From Polyangiaceae bacterium (GTDB taxonomy: Bacteria; Myxococcota_A; Polyangia; Polyangiales; Polyangiaceae): a DNA stretch of 64,000 bases. The position numbers were made by a program, and so were the translations under genes. The notes beneath the pieces were generated by a model. The model did no database searches and had not been told where the DNA came from. It saw only the letters and a list, made by a program, of their open reading frames with translations. The stretch's first letter is position 1; every line of letters starts with the position of its first letter. Shown one piece after another: positions 16,639-25,359 of the stretch. Where the stretch lies: positions 62,001 through 126,000 of the forward strand of contig JAICQO010000007.1 in assembly GCA_025937835.1 (NCBI GenBank), written 5' to 3'.

Positions 16639-18096
16639 ATGGGCTCTATCAGCACGGCCATGCTGATTCAGCGCCTTGCCTGGCCCTTGTCGTTCCTCCT
16701 GTCCGCCGGTTGGGCCGCCGCGCAGGCGGCGCCCGTAGTTCCGCCTGCCGGTCCCGCTGCTCCGGCTGCGACGCCGCCCGGGGCCACTCCCGCGGCGCCC
16801 GCCACCGCGACGCCCCTCGAGCCCAAGCTGCCTGAAGTCAGCGATCCGATGCTCGAGGACCCGGCTCCACCCACCCGGGTGCTCAGCACCTGGCGCGACA
16901 CGCTCGCCATGTTGCGGCGGGACTCGACCAACCTGCGCGCGACGCGCGCCCGCATCCAGCAAGCCGACGCGCAGGCCCGGGTCGCCCTCGCCCCCGCCCT
17001 GCCCGATCTGCGCGCCGACGCCGGCATCACCCACCACCTCCTCACCGGAGAACAGGCCGGCATCGGCACGGTGCCCGATCCGCGCACTACCTGGAACGCC
17101 CAGCTCGGCCTGCGCGTGCCGCTGCTCGCTCGCAGCAGCTGGTACGAGCGCGAGACGGCGCTCGAGGCCGTGAACGTCGCCAAGCTCGACGCGGTCGAGG
17201 TGCAGCGCCAGGAGATCGCGACCGTCGCCAACGCCATCGTCACGGTCGTCACGGCCGAGCGCCTGGCAGAGGTCAGCCGCGTGTCGCTGCGCACTGCGCT
17301 CTCCACCCTCGAGTTGAACAAGCGCCGCGCCGCGCTCGGCGCCGCCAGCGCCGTCGATGTGTTGCGCACGGAGCAAGAGGTGTCCGCCTCGCGCGCTCAG
17401 GTGGTGGCCGCCGACGAGAGCCTGGCTCGCGCGCGCGAAGCGCTGGGCGTGGCGCTCGGATCCACCGACCCCTGGGGCGTCGCCCCACAGATCCGCCTGG
17501 ACACGCTGACCGCCGACGCGCGCATGGTCTGCCGCCCGGAGAACCGCATCGAGGCCCGCCCCGACGTGAAGGCGAGCGAGGCCGGGCTGCGCCTCACCGA
17601 GCGCACCGTGAAGAGCGTGGACTACCTGTACTGGCCGACGGTCGATGCGGTGTCGAACCTCACGTACTGGTCGCACGAGCGGACGAGCCCGAACAACGAG
17701 TACCTGACGTGGACGATCGGCGGCGTGCTCTCGTTCCCGATCTACGACGGCGGCGCGCGCTCGGGGACGCGCGAAGTGAACCGCGCCGAGCTCGCTCTGG
17801 CGCGCGAGCGGCTCACCGAGACCAAGCGCCGGGCGAACGTCGAGGTCGCCCAAGCCCTGCGCTCCGTGCGCGTGGCCGAGGCGAACCTGAGGGTCTCCGC
17901 CAAGAGCCGGGAGATCGCGCGCGAGACGGCGCGGCTGACCCGCATCGCCTACCTGAACGGTAGCGGGACGAGCTTCGATCTCGTCGATGCCGCGCAACGC
18001 CTGCGCCAAACCGAGCTCGATTTCGCGATTCAGGAGTTCGAGGTCGTCCGCGCCCAGATCGCCGCCCTCCTCTCGCTGGCGACCTGCAGCGTCTAA
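16639..18096 (+). CDS. TolC-family outer-membrane efflux protein
   Basis: The 485-residue protein has a signal peptide (LSAGWAAAQA), a Pro/Ala-rich spacer (about 30-65) and two TolC-like repeats. Repeat features include long helical hairpins (NLRATRARIQQADAQARVALAPALPDL from about residue 92) and the strand segment YLTWTIGGVLSFPIYDGGAR, the typical OEP pattern. It should form a trimeric outer-membrane exit duct. No inner-membrane pump or adaptor gene is adjacent, so its partner is elsewhere. ATG 16660 is an alternative start. Confidence 0.9.
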   Translation: MGSISTAMLIQRLAWPLSFLLSAGWAAAQAAPVVPPAGPAAPAATPPGATPAAPATATPLEPKLPEVSDPMLEDPAPPTRVLSTWRDTLAMLRRDSTNLRATRARIQQADAQARVALAPALPDLRADAGITHHLLTGEQAGIGTVPDPRTTWNAQLGLRVPLLARSSWYERETALEAVNVAKLDAVEVQRQEIATVANAIVTVVTAERLAEVSRVSLRTALSTLELNKRRAALGAASAVDVLRTEQEVSASRAQVVAADESLARAREALGVALGSTDPWGVAPQIRLDTLTADARMVCRPENRIEARPDVKASEAGLRLTERTVKSVDYLYWPTVDAVSNLTYWSHERTSPNNEYLTWTIGGVLSFPIYDGGARSGTREVNRAELALARERLTETKRRANVEVAQALRSVRVAEANLRVSAKSREIARETARLTRIAYLNGSGTSFDLVDAAQRLRQTELDFAIQEFEVVRAQIAALLSLATCSV

Positions 18097-18226
18097 CTCG
18101 CCCGCGCCCCCCGGGGAGCGAAGCGAAGCCCTCCCCGGCCGACAGCTGACAGCCCTCTCCCACCGGAGACCCATCGCCGGGCATTTTCTCCCAGAAAGCC
18201 CCGCGACTGATGCTACCTTGCCGCGC

Positions 18227-18928
18227 ATGCGAAACCGGGGTTTCGAGATCCTACTCGCAGTCACGGCTGCGTCGTTCGCATACCTCATCTGGTTCGTCTT
18301 CCTGGTCGCGCCCGAAGCGCAGCCGGCAGCCGGCGGCGTCGCCCAGAAGATCCTCTACTTCCACGCGCCGGCCGGCTACGCGATGTACCTGTGCGGCGCC
18401 GTGTGCGGGATCCTGAGCGGCGCTTATCTCTATTCGCCCACGGACAAGCGGGACGCCTGGGCGCGCGCCGGAGCGGAGTGCGCGCTGGCCTTCGGGGCGA
18501 TGATGCTGGTGAGCGGGCCCTTCTGGGCGAAGAAGGCCTGGGGCGTGTACTGGACGTGGGATCCCCGCCTCACGACCACGTTGCTCAGCGTGCTGATTTA
18601 CGCGGCGCTCGTGGTGCTCCGCGCCTTCAGCGGCGGCGGCGAGGCCGAGAAGCGCTTCGCCGCGGCGCTCGGCGTGCTCGGCACCGTGAACCTGCCGATC
18701 ATCCACTATTCGGTGCAGAAGTGGGGCGGCAATCACCCGACCGTGATCGGCAAGGGCGGCGGCGGGCTGCAGCACCCGGACATGCGGATGGCGTTGTTCA
18801 TCGGTTTCTTCACCATGACGCTGTTCGCGATCGTGCTGCTGATCACGCGCGCGCGGCTGGCGCTCGCCAACGCCCGTCTCGAACGCATCGAAGAAGTGGC
18901 GATCGCCCGTGGCGCGCTCGAAACTTGA
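18227..18928 (+). CDS. ccmC: CcmC/CcsA-type cytochrome c biogenesis haem transporter
   Basis: The 233-residue protein has six hydrophobic helices and the haem-handling signature WGVYWTWDPRLTTT (WWD-type domain). Conserved His residues lie in YFHAPAGY and in IIHYSVQKWGG. It should bind or export haem for periplasmic cytochrome c maturation. The gene is followed 29 bp later by a CcmD-like small protein, the usual partner of CcmC. The ATG at 18227 gives a normal membrane N-terminus. Confidence 0.93.
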   Translation: MRNRGFEILLAVTAASFAYLIWFVFLVAPEAQPAAGGVAQKILYFHAPAGYAMYLCGAVCGILSGAYLYSPTDKRDAWARAGAECALAFGAMMLVSGPFWAKKAWGVYWTWDPRLTTTLLSVLIYAALVVLRAFSGGGEAEKRFAAALGVLGTVNLPIIHYSVQKWGGNHPTVIGKGGGGLQHPDMRMALFIGFFTMTLFAIVLLITRARLALANARLERIEEVAIARGALET

Positions 18929-18957
18929 ACGCCGAACGAACAACGGAAAACTCGTAA

Positions 18958-19182
18958 ATGTTGGCAGACGGCACCGCGCAGAACCCCGAAGACCGCTCCA
19001 CCCAGTTCGTCCCCGTCGAGGGCGGCGAAACCACCAGCGCCGGCACCATGCTGGTGGTCGCATATCTGCTGATGTGGGCAATCCTGATCGGCTTCGTGCT
19101 GACCTCGTGGATGCGGCAAAAGAAGCTGGATGCGCGGCTTTCCGAGCTCGAGCGCTCGCTCGGCCCCGGCCCGAAGAGCTGA
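18958..19182 (+). CDS. CcmD-like small membrane protein
   Basis: A 74-residue protein with one transmembrane helix at about 30-52 (MLVVAYLLMWAILIGFVL) and a short basic-then-acidic cytoplasmic tail. Position directly after ccmC and its size match CcmD, which stabilises the haem-handling complex. Sequence alone is too short for certainty. Confidence 0.75.
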   Translation: MLADGTAQNPEDRSTQFVPVEGGETTSAGTMLVVAYLLMWAILIGFVLTSWMRQKKLDARLSELERSLGPGPKS

Positions 19183-19224
19183 CGGCGCGAAAGGTCGCGC
19201 GGCCTCGAGATATCGGCGGCGAGC

Positions 19225-19350
19225 ATGACGTTCGAGCACATCATTTATATTCCCGGGGTAATCTTGGTCGGCATGACCATCGGATACTTGCTCGGCGCGC
19301 GCGCCGTGCGGGAAGAGTACGAACGGCGGAGACGCCGAGCGAAGGAGTGA
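19225..19350 (+). CDS. Tiny membrane protein (41 aa) in ccm-acyl-CoA dehydrogenase gap
   Basis: ATG 19225 opens a 41-codon frame ending at TGA 19348-19350. The product has a hydrophobic helix ([20 protein letters not shown]) and a strongly basic tail rich in Arg, so it should sit in the inner membrane with the tail inside. It lies between ccmD and the dehydrogenase gene in the same direction and ends 4 bp before the next ATG. I do not recognise the family. Confidence 0.6.
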   Translation: MTFEHIIYIPGVILVGMTIGYLLGARAVREEYERRRRRAKE

Positions 19351-19354
19351 GTCG

Positions 19355-20503
19355 ATGCTCGATTTCTCGTTGAGCGACGAGCAAAAAGCCCTGGTGGATA
19401 CGGCGCGGCGTTTCGCGCGTGAACGAATCATCCCGGTCGCCGCCGAGTGTGACCGCGAGGCGCGCTTCCCGCGTGACGTGTTCGAGGCCGCGCACGCGAT
19501 CGGCCTCGTGAACATGACCGTGCCCACCGAGTACGGGGGCGCCGGGCTCGGCGAGCTCGACAACGCGATGGTGGCCGAGCAGCTCGCCTACGGCTGCACC
19601 GGCATCCAGACCAGCATGCTCGCGAACACGCTGGCGCTCACGCCGATCGTGCTCGCAGGCAACGACGCTCAGAAGAAGAAGTACCTGGGCATGCTCACGG
19701 ACGCCCCGCTGTTCGCGAGCTATTGCACCACCGAGCCGAGCGGCGGCAGTGACGTCGCCGGCATGCGCACCACCTTCACCAAGCACGGCAACGACTACGT
19801 GTTGAACGGTGAAAAGTGCTGGATCACCAACGCCACGCTCGCAAGCTTCTACGTCGTGTTCGCCACGGCCGATCCCAGCAAGCGGCACAAGGGCATCGGC
19901 GCGTTCATCGTCGATCGCGAGTCGCCGGGTCTGCGCGTCGGAAAGCACGAAGACAAGCTCGGCCAGCGCGCGAGCGACACGGCCGCGCTGCACTTCGAAG
20001 ACGTGAAGGTTCCGGCTGAAAATATGCTCGCGCCCGAGGGCGAGGGCTTCCGGCTCGCGATGGAGACCTTCAACCAGACGCGGCCAGACATCGGCGCGAT
20101 GGCGACCGGGCTGATGCAGCGTTGCCTCGACGAGAGCGTGGCTTACGCCCGCCAGCGCAAGGCCTTCGGCGTGGCGATTGGCGAGCACCAGCTGGTGCAG
20201 GCGATGCTGGCCGAGATGGCGATCGGGATCGAAGCCACGCGGCTCATGTACCAGAAGGCCGCGTACAACCTGGTGAACGGCGTGCGCGATCCGCTGGCTT
20301 CGGCCTGCGCCAAGGCCTTCGGTGCAGACCGCGCCATGCAGACGGCGCTCGACGCGGTGCAGGTCTTCGGCGGCAACGGCTACGTCCGCGACTACCCGGT
20401 GGAGAAGCTGATGCGCGACGCCAAGGTCCTGCAGATCTACGAGGGCACGAGCCAGATCCAGCGCCTCGTGATCGCGCGGCAGCTGCTCAAGGGTGGCGAC
20501 TGA
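19355..20503 (+). CDS. Acyl-CoA dehydrogenase
   Basis: The 382-residue flavoenzyme oxidises acyl-CoA to trans-2-enoyl-CoA in fatty- or branched-acid breakdown. It has the FAD/substrate motifs [14 protein letters not shown] and [39 protein letters not shown], and the catalytic Glu in [16 protein letters not shown] near the C-terminus. A GAAGGAG ribosome site lies seven bases before ATG 19355. Chain-length preference is not readable. Confidence 0.95.
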   Translation: MLDFSLSDEQKALVDTARRFARERIIPVAAECDREARFPRDVFEAAHAIGLVNMTVPTEYGGAGLGELDNAMVAEQLAYGCTGIQTSMLANTLALTPIVLAGNDAQKKKYLGMLTDAPLFASYCTTEPSGGSDVAGMRTTFTKHGNDYVLNGEKCWITNATLASFYVVFATADPSKRHKGIGAFIVDRESPGLRVGKHEDKLGQRASDTAALHFEDVKVPAENMLAPEGEGFRLAMETFNQTRPDIGAMATGLMQRCLDESVAYARQRKAFGVAIGEHQLVQAMLAEMAIGIEATRLMYQKAAYNLVNGVRDPLASACAKAFGADRAMQTALDAVQVFGGNGYVRDYPVEKLMRDAKVLQIYEGTSQIQRLVIARQLLKGGD

Positions 20504-22680
20504 AGCGCCGCTGGGGGGCGGCGCTTCGTAGCTGTGCGCTCGCGCTGAGCGTGCTCGGGGGCTTTCGCTCCGACTGGGCGGGAGCCGCTGCACCTTGTGC
20601 CCCGGCAAGGCAAGCGCCGGGAGCGCGCGCTCTCGCTCCGGGCGATCCCTTGCCGAAGCGGGCAGCGGGGCGCCCGGGCGATTTCCTGCTCTCGAACGCT
20701 GCGGCGCGTGCCGTGGTGCGAAGCAACGACGGCATGCTCGTGGACTTCTTCCGGGCACCGCTGGCGGCGGCGACCAATCCGCAGCTCGCCACGGAGCGTT
20801 ACCTGGACGGGCTCACGCTATTTCGTCCCTTCATTCAAGCGGGGGCGCGGCGCTTCGAGCTCTCGTCGGCGCCCAAAATCCAGGGCACGCGGCTCGAGGC
20901 CAGCGAGGAGCTCGCCGTCGCAGGCGCCAAGCTGCGCGTCACGACGAGCTACGCCCTGCTCGCAGACGAGCCGCAGCTCGAGATCACGACGCGCGTCGAG
21001 CACCTCGGCGGGCACGAGCTCGAGACGCTGAACGCCGGCGACCGGATCCGCTGGGGCAACAGCGACTATTTCTTGGACGGCCGGCGCGGCAGACCGTCGT
21101 ATTCGGGTCGGGCCTTCGAAATCGGTCGCAAGGGCGCGGGCGGCGATCTGGTGTTGCTGCCGGGCTCTGGAAAAATGGCCGTCAACTACAGCTCGACCCA
21201 GCCCGGGTTGATGGGAGAGCTCTCGACGTCCTACGGGATCTTTCCGCTCAAGAAGGGCGATGTGAAGGCGGTGCGGCGCGTGCTCGCCTACCGCGCGCTC
21301 GCGGAGGCGCCGCGCGCCGAAGGCACGGCCGTGCTCGAAGTGAAGCTCGAGGACGAACGCGGCCGGCCGCTCGCCGGCAAGCTGTCGTTCCGCGGGCTCG
21401 GCGGCACGCCGGATCCGGATTTCGGTAACGACGGCGACGAGCGCGGCGCGAATCGCTTCGTGTACTCGGGCAACGGGCAGATCCGGCGCCCGCTGTTCCC
21501 GGGAAGGTATCGCGTGATCGCGACCTCGGGCATCGAGCGTGATCTGGCGACGTTCGACGTGACGCTGGCCTCCGGCGAGACCGTCTCGCGCACCGCTCGC
21601 TTGCCGCGCGTGATCGAGACCCCGGGCGTGCTCGACGCGGATCTGCACCTGCACCAGGCGCGGAGCCCCGACGCCGACATCGCCGATCGAACCCGCTTGA
21701 TCTCGATCGCCGCCGAGGGCCTCGAGTTCGCGGTGGCGAGCGACCACTACGCGGTGGGCGACTTCGGGCCCGCCCTCGACGAGCTCACTCGCAGCGGCGA
21801 GCTCACGCGCCGGCCGATCGTGATCCGAGGCAGCGAGATCACCACGACGGGCCACGATTTCGGCCATTTCAACGTGTTTCCGCTGGACAGCGTCGAGGGC
21901 ATTCCGTTCGAAAACACCACGCCCAAGGCTCTGTTCGGCGCCGTGCGCAAGCTCGCACCCGGCTCACTCCTCCAGGTGAACCATCCGCGCTGGCCCAAGA
22001 GCTACTTCGCTCGCTACTCGCTCGATCCAGGCCGCGCCGTGGTGCGTCCCGAGTTCCGCGACGAGTTCTCGGAGGACTACGACGCGCTCGAGGTGTTCAA
22101 CGGCTTCGACGCCTGGAGCCACGCGCTCGTGCGCAACGTGCTCCGCGATTACCTGAAGCTCATCGCGCGCGGCAAGCGCTACACGGCCACCGGCAACAGC
22201 GACTCACACGGCCTGTTCTTCGTGGATCCCGGGATGCCGCGCAACCTCGTGCGCTACGGCACGGCCGCGAGCGACGACGCCGATCTCGAGGCCGAGCCGG
22301 CGCGCGTGATCGAAGCCATCCGAAAGGGGCACGTGCTCGTCACCAACGGCCCGATCATCGACGTGTCGATCGACGGCGTGGGGCCCGGGGGCACGCTGAA
22401 GACGGGCCGCAAGCGCGTGACGCTGGCGATCGAGGTGCGGGCAGCGCCCTGGATCGACGTGAGCGACGTGGAGGTCCTGCGCGGCGGGGGCGAGCGGATC
22501 CGCAGCATCCCAATCGCGCCGACGCGGGACGTCACTCGACTTTCGTACCGGGCGACCCTGAACGGGGACGGTTCCACGTTCTTCGTGGTGGTCGCGCGAG
22601 GGAAAAAACCTCTGCCCAATGTGTACCGTCCCGGAGTGAGGCCCTTCGCATTCACGAATCCGATTTTCATTACTCCTTAG
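20500..22680 (+). CDS. Exported CehA/McbA-type metallohydrolase (PHP domain)
   Basis: A large exported protein of about 726 residues. The C-terminal half is a PHP-type hydrolase with metal ligands in [29 protein letters not shown] and [10 protein letters not shown], as in CehA/McbA enzymes. The N-terminal part is strand-rich with an extra beta-sandwich-like segment. No ATG, GTG or TTG precedes the signal-peptide-like start ([20 protein letters not shown]). The best start is CTG 20500, which overlaps the upstream TGA, with AAGGGTGG just before it. GTG 20551 is the first standard start but would cut the signal peptide. Substrate unknown. Confidence 0.8.
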   Translation: MKRRWGAALRSCALALSVLGGFRSDWAGAAAPCAPARQAPGARALAPGDPLPKRAAGRPGDFLLSNAAARAVVRSNDGMLVDFFRAPLAAATNPQLATERYLDGLTLFRPFIQAGARRFELSSAPKIQGTRLEASEELAVAGAKLRVTTSYALLADEPQLEITTRVEHLGGHELETLNAGDRIRWGNSDYFLDGRRGRPSYSGRAFEIGRKGAGGDLVLLPGSGKMAVNYSSTQPGLMGELSTSYGIFPLKKGDVKAVRRVLAYRALAEAPRAEGTAVLEVKLEDERGRPLAGKLSFRGLGGTPDPDFGNDGDERGANRFVYSGNGQIRRPLFPGRYRVIATSGIERDLATFDVTLASGETVSRTARLPRVIETPGVLDADLHLHQARSPDADIADRTRLISIAAEGLEFAVASDHYAVGDFGPALDELTRSGELTRRPIVIRGSEITTTGHDFGHFNVFPLDSVEGIPFENTTPKALFGAVRKLAPGSLLQVNHPRWPKSYFARYSLDPGRAVVRPEFRDEFSEDYDALEVFNGFDAWSHALVRNVLRDYLKLIARGKRYTATGNSDSHGLFFVDPGMPRNLVRYGTAASDDADLEAEPARVIEAIRKGHVLVTNGPIIDVSIDGVGPGGTLKTGRKRVTLAIEVRAAPWIDVSDVEVLRGGGERIRSIPIAPTRDVTRLSYRATLNGDGSTFFVVVARGKKPLPNVYRPGVRPFAFTNPIFITP

Positions 22681-22749
22681 GCGGTACCGTTGCGAAACCC
22701 CGCTAGGGTTGCTGTTGCCGGGGCCCCCCTTCGAAGGTAGGTTCTGGGC

Positions 22750-23463
22750 GTGTTAGGTCTTTCGTTCACCGAGATCCTCGTGATCGCCATCGTCGCTTTG
22801 CTGGCGGTCGGTCCACAGAAGCTCCCGGGCTTGCTGCGGACACTCGGGATGTGGGCACGAAAGATCCGGATCATGAGCACCGAGATGCGCGCGCAGAGCG
22901 GCATCGACGAGATCCTCAAGGCCGAGGGGTTGCACGGCGGCATCACGGAGCTCCGCTCGCTGATGCGCGGCCAGGCGAACCTCATCACCTCGGCCGTCAC
23001 GACTCTGCCAGCGCCGCGCAAGCCGATCGAGGCCGCCCCAGCGCCGCCGCCTCCGGAAGCGGAACCCCCGCCGCCCGCACCTGCGGAGCCCGAGCCCGCT
23101 GAGGAAGACCCGTACGCGAACCTCGACGTCGACACCGTGCTCGAGTCCCCACCCGAAGGCCCCGACGCCTACGGCGCAATCCCCGACGACCTGCTCGACG
23201 ACGGCACCTCCGAGCCAGAACCCGAGCTCGAGCCGGAGCCGGTTCCCGCTCCGCTTGCAGCCGCGCCGCTTCCAACCGAAGCCGAGCCCGCTCAAACCGA
23301 GCCCGAGCCCGTCCCCCTGGCCGCCACGCCCGAAGCAGCGCCGCCCAACGCCGAAGCGCCGCCCAACGCCGAAGCGCGACCGCCCGAGCCGGAAGTGGCT
23401 TCCGCTCCGTTGACCGCCGAGCCCCCCGCCCCCGAGGCGCAGACCACCTCCCATGAGCGCTGA
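22750..23463 (+). CDS. tatB: Sec-independent translocase protein TatB
   Basis: The 237-residue protein starts LGLSFTEILVIAIVALLAVGPQKLP, the transmembrane helix, Gly hinge and amphipathic helix of TatA/B, with the Glu in FTEIL typical of TatB. A long Pro/Glu/Ala-rich acidic tail (about 95-237) follows, much longer than in E. coli TatB. Its GTG start at 22750 gives the expected N-terminus. It overlaps tatC by 11 bp. Confidence 0.9.
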   Translation: MLGLSFTEILVIAIVALLAVGPQKLPGLLRTLGMWARKIRIMSTEMRAQSGIDEILKAEGLHGGITELRSLMRGQANLITSAVTTLPAPRKPIEAAPAPPPPEAEPPPPAPAEPEPAEEDPYANLDVDTVLESPPEGPDAYGAIPDDLLDDGTSEPEPELEPEPVPAPLAAAPLPTEAEPAQTEPEPVPLAATPEAAPPNAEAPPNAEARPPEPEVASAPLTAEPPAPEAQTTSHER

Positions 23464-24430
23464 TCCAGAATCGACGACGACGAGCGAACCCTCCCCGAGC
23501 GCTCCTCCGCCCGCCGCTCCAACGACCGACGTCTCGGCCAAGCCGTCGTTCCCACCGCCGGGAAGCGCGTCCGGTCCCGTATCCGCGCCGCCGCCCAAGG
23601 CTTCGGCTCCGGGCGGCTCGGCTTCGAACAACCCTCCCCCGCCGCCGCCCGAGGATGCCGCCGGCGAAGAGGGCCACGCGATGACCTTGTGGGAGCACCT
23701 CGAGGAGCTCCGCAGCCGTCTGGTCCGCGCGATCCTCAGCTTCCTCGTCGGCGGCGTCGTCGCCTGGATCTTCAAGGACGAGCTCCTGAAGTGGCTGCTG
23801 ATCCCGTTCGCCGAAGCCTGGCCCAAGGAGCTGAACCTCGGTGATCCGGCGATCCACTTCGAATCGCCCGCGGCGTTGTTCCTGGCCTACATCCGGATCG
23901 CGGCGATCAGCGGGCTCGTGTTCGCGATGCCGTTCATCCTCTACCAGATCTGGGCGTTCGTCGCGCCCGGCCTGTACTCGCGCGAGAAGAAGTTCGCGGC
24001 CCCGTTCGTGATCTCGTCGTGTGCGCTGTTCGCCGGCGGCGGCTGGTTCGGGTGGAAGTTCGCGTTCCCCGCAGCCTTCAAGTTCTTGCTCGAGCTCGCG
24101 CCGCCCGCTACGGCCGAACACGGCATCAAGGTCGAACCGACGGTGATGATCGGCTCGTACCTCGAGTTCGTGACGCACATGCTCTTGGCGTTCGGGTTCA
24201 TGTCGCAGCTGCCGATTCTGGTGCTGTTCTTGTCGATCGCCGGCATCGTCAATCACCGTCACCTGATCAAGTTCTTCCGCTACTTCATCGTCCTGGCCTT
24301 CGTGATCTCGGCCATCATCACCCCGCCGGATCCGCTGAGTCAGCTGCTCCTGGCCGTGCCGCTGATCGGCCTGTACGGCGTCTCGATCCTGGTCGCGTAC
24401 TTCTTCGGCAAGAAGGATCTCGCGGTTTGA
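23453..24430 (+). CDS. tatC: Sec-independent translocase protein TatC
   Basis: TatC is the receptor for twin-arginine signal peptides. The 325-residue product has about 75 residues of Ser/Pro/Ala-rich, cytoplasmic N-terminal extension before the usual MTLWEHLEELRSRLVRAI. Six membrane helices follow, with conserved FVAPGLYSREKKF and the final PPDPLSQLLLAVPL region. The extension is unusual, since most TatC proteins begin at the LEELR helix. It overlaps tatB. Confidence 0.95.
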   Translation: MSADPESTTTSEPSPSAPPPAAPTTDVSAKPSFPPPGSASGPVSAPPPKASAPGGSASNNPPPPPPEDAAGEEGHAMTLWEHLEELRSRLVRAILSFLVGGVVAWIFKDELLKWLLIPFAEAWPKELNLGDPAIHFESPAALFLAYIRIAAISGLVFAMPFILYQIWAFVAPGLYSREKKFAAPFVISSCALFAGGGWFGWKFAFPAAFKFLLELAPPATAEHGIKVEPTVMIGSYLEFVTHMLLAFGFMSQLPILVLFLSIAGIVNHRHLIKFFRYFIVLAFVISAIITPPDPLSQLLLAVPLIGLYGVSILVAYFFGKKDLAV

Positions 24431-24439
24431 AGCGAGCCG

Positions 24440-24868
24440 TCACTCCTCGCGGGCGTACGGTTCCCCGCGCAGGATCGTGAACGCGCGGTAGATCTGCTCG
24501 ACCAGGATCAGCCGCGCCAGGCGGTGCGGCAGCGTCATCGGCGAGAGGCTCAGCCGGAACGCGGCGCGCGCCGAGAGCTCGCGCGGTAGCCCCTCGGCGC
24601 CGCCGATCGCGAACGCGACGTTGCCCTTGCCCTGCGACGTCCAGCTCCCGAGCTTCCTGGCGAGCTCGCTGCTCGACAGCGCGGCGCCGTCGACCTCGAG
24701 CGCCACCAGCAGCGCGTCCTTCGGAATCGCCTTGTCGAAGCCGTCGGCGCCCTTGACCTCGAGCTCCTGCACGCGGGTATAGCGCCGGATCCGCCCCAGA
24801 TAGTCGTCGCAGAGCTCGCGAAAACCGCGGTCTTTGAGCTTTCCGTGCGCGACGACGACGATCGACAG
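24440..24868 (-). CDS. rlmH: 23S rRNA pseudouridine-1915 N3-methyltransferase RlmH
   Basis: A SPOUT methyltransferase that modifies 23S rRNA at the subunit interface. The C-terminal knot region FAIGGAEGLP, then LSLSPMTLPHRLARLILVEQIYRA and the terminal RGEPY are classic RlmH. The N-terminus reads SIVVVAHGKLKDRGFRELCDDY, matching the family opening, but no ATG, GTG or TTG lies at or before it after the upstream in-frame TGA. CTG 24868-24866, right beside the rsfS stop, is the best start and gives 142 residues. GTG 24772 would remove the conserved N-terminal third. Confidence 0.9.
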   Translation of the reverse strand: MSIVVVAHGKLKDRGFRELCDDYLGRIRRYTRVQELEVKGADGFDKAIPKDALLVALEVDGAALSSSELARKLGSWTSQGKGNVAFAIGGAEGLPRELSARAAFRLSLSPMTLPHRLARLILVEQIYRAFTILRGEPYAREE

Positions 24869-24869
24869 C

Positions 24870-25322
24870 TTAGCTTCCGCCGGACGCTTCGGGCACGTTC
24901 AGGCGCCGCGCATCCATCCACAAGCCGTCGAGGTCGTAGAGCGCTCGCAGCCTGTCCTGGAACACGTGCACGACCACGTCGACGAAGTCGATCAACACCC
25001 ATTCGCCGCGCGGCAAGCCCTCGACCGAGATGCTGCGGTAGCCCTTCTTCGAAAGGGTCGAGTCGACCGACTCGGCGATCGACGACACGTGCCGCTCGCT
25101 GGTGCCGGTCATCAACACCAGGTAGTCGGCGTAATCGACCTTGCCCGTCACGTCGATGATCTCGACCTCCGACGCTTTCTTGTCGAGGCCGGCTTCGGCC
25201 ACGAGCAGCGCCATCTTCTGGGCTTCCTTGTTGGTCTCGCGCAGCGTTTGAACGGCTCGGGCCGGCTTGGGTTCGATGCGGGTTACTCGCTTCGGGCTGG
25301 TCTTGGCGCGTTTTTTCGTCAC
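24870..25322 (-). CDS. rsfS: Ribosomal silencing factor RsfS
   Basis: The 150-residue protein has the Iojap/RsfS domain at about 30-140: KKASEVEIIDVTGK, DYLVLMTGTSERHVSSIAESV and GLPRGEWVLIDFVDVVVHVFQ. RsfS binds L14 on the large subunit and blocks subunit joining in starvation. A Lys/Arg-rich N-terminal stretch precedes the domain. GTG 25322 is chosen because GGAGG lies three bases upstream. It is in a row with proA and rlmH, a common order. Confidence 0.93.
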   Translation of the reverse strand: MTKKRAKTSPKRVTRIEPKPARAVQTLRETNKEAQKMALLVAEAGLDKKASEVEIIDVTGKVDYADYLVLMTGTSERHVSSIAESVDSTLSKKGYRSISVEGLPRGEWVLIDFVDVVVHVFQDRLRALYDLDGLWMDARRLNVPEASGGS

Positions 25323-25359
25323 GTTCCTCCGTGGTGCGCGGGGTTTCGAGCAGAGCGGC

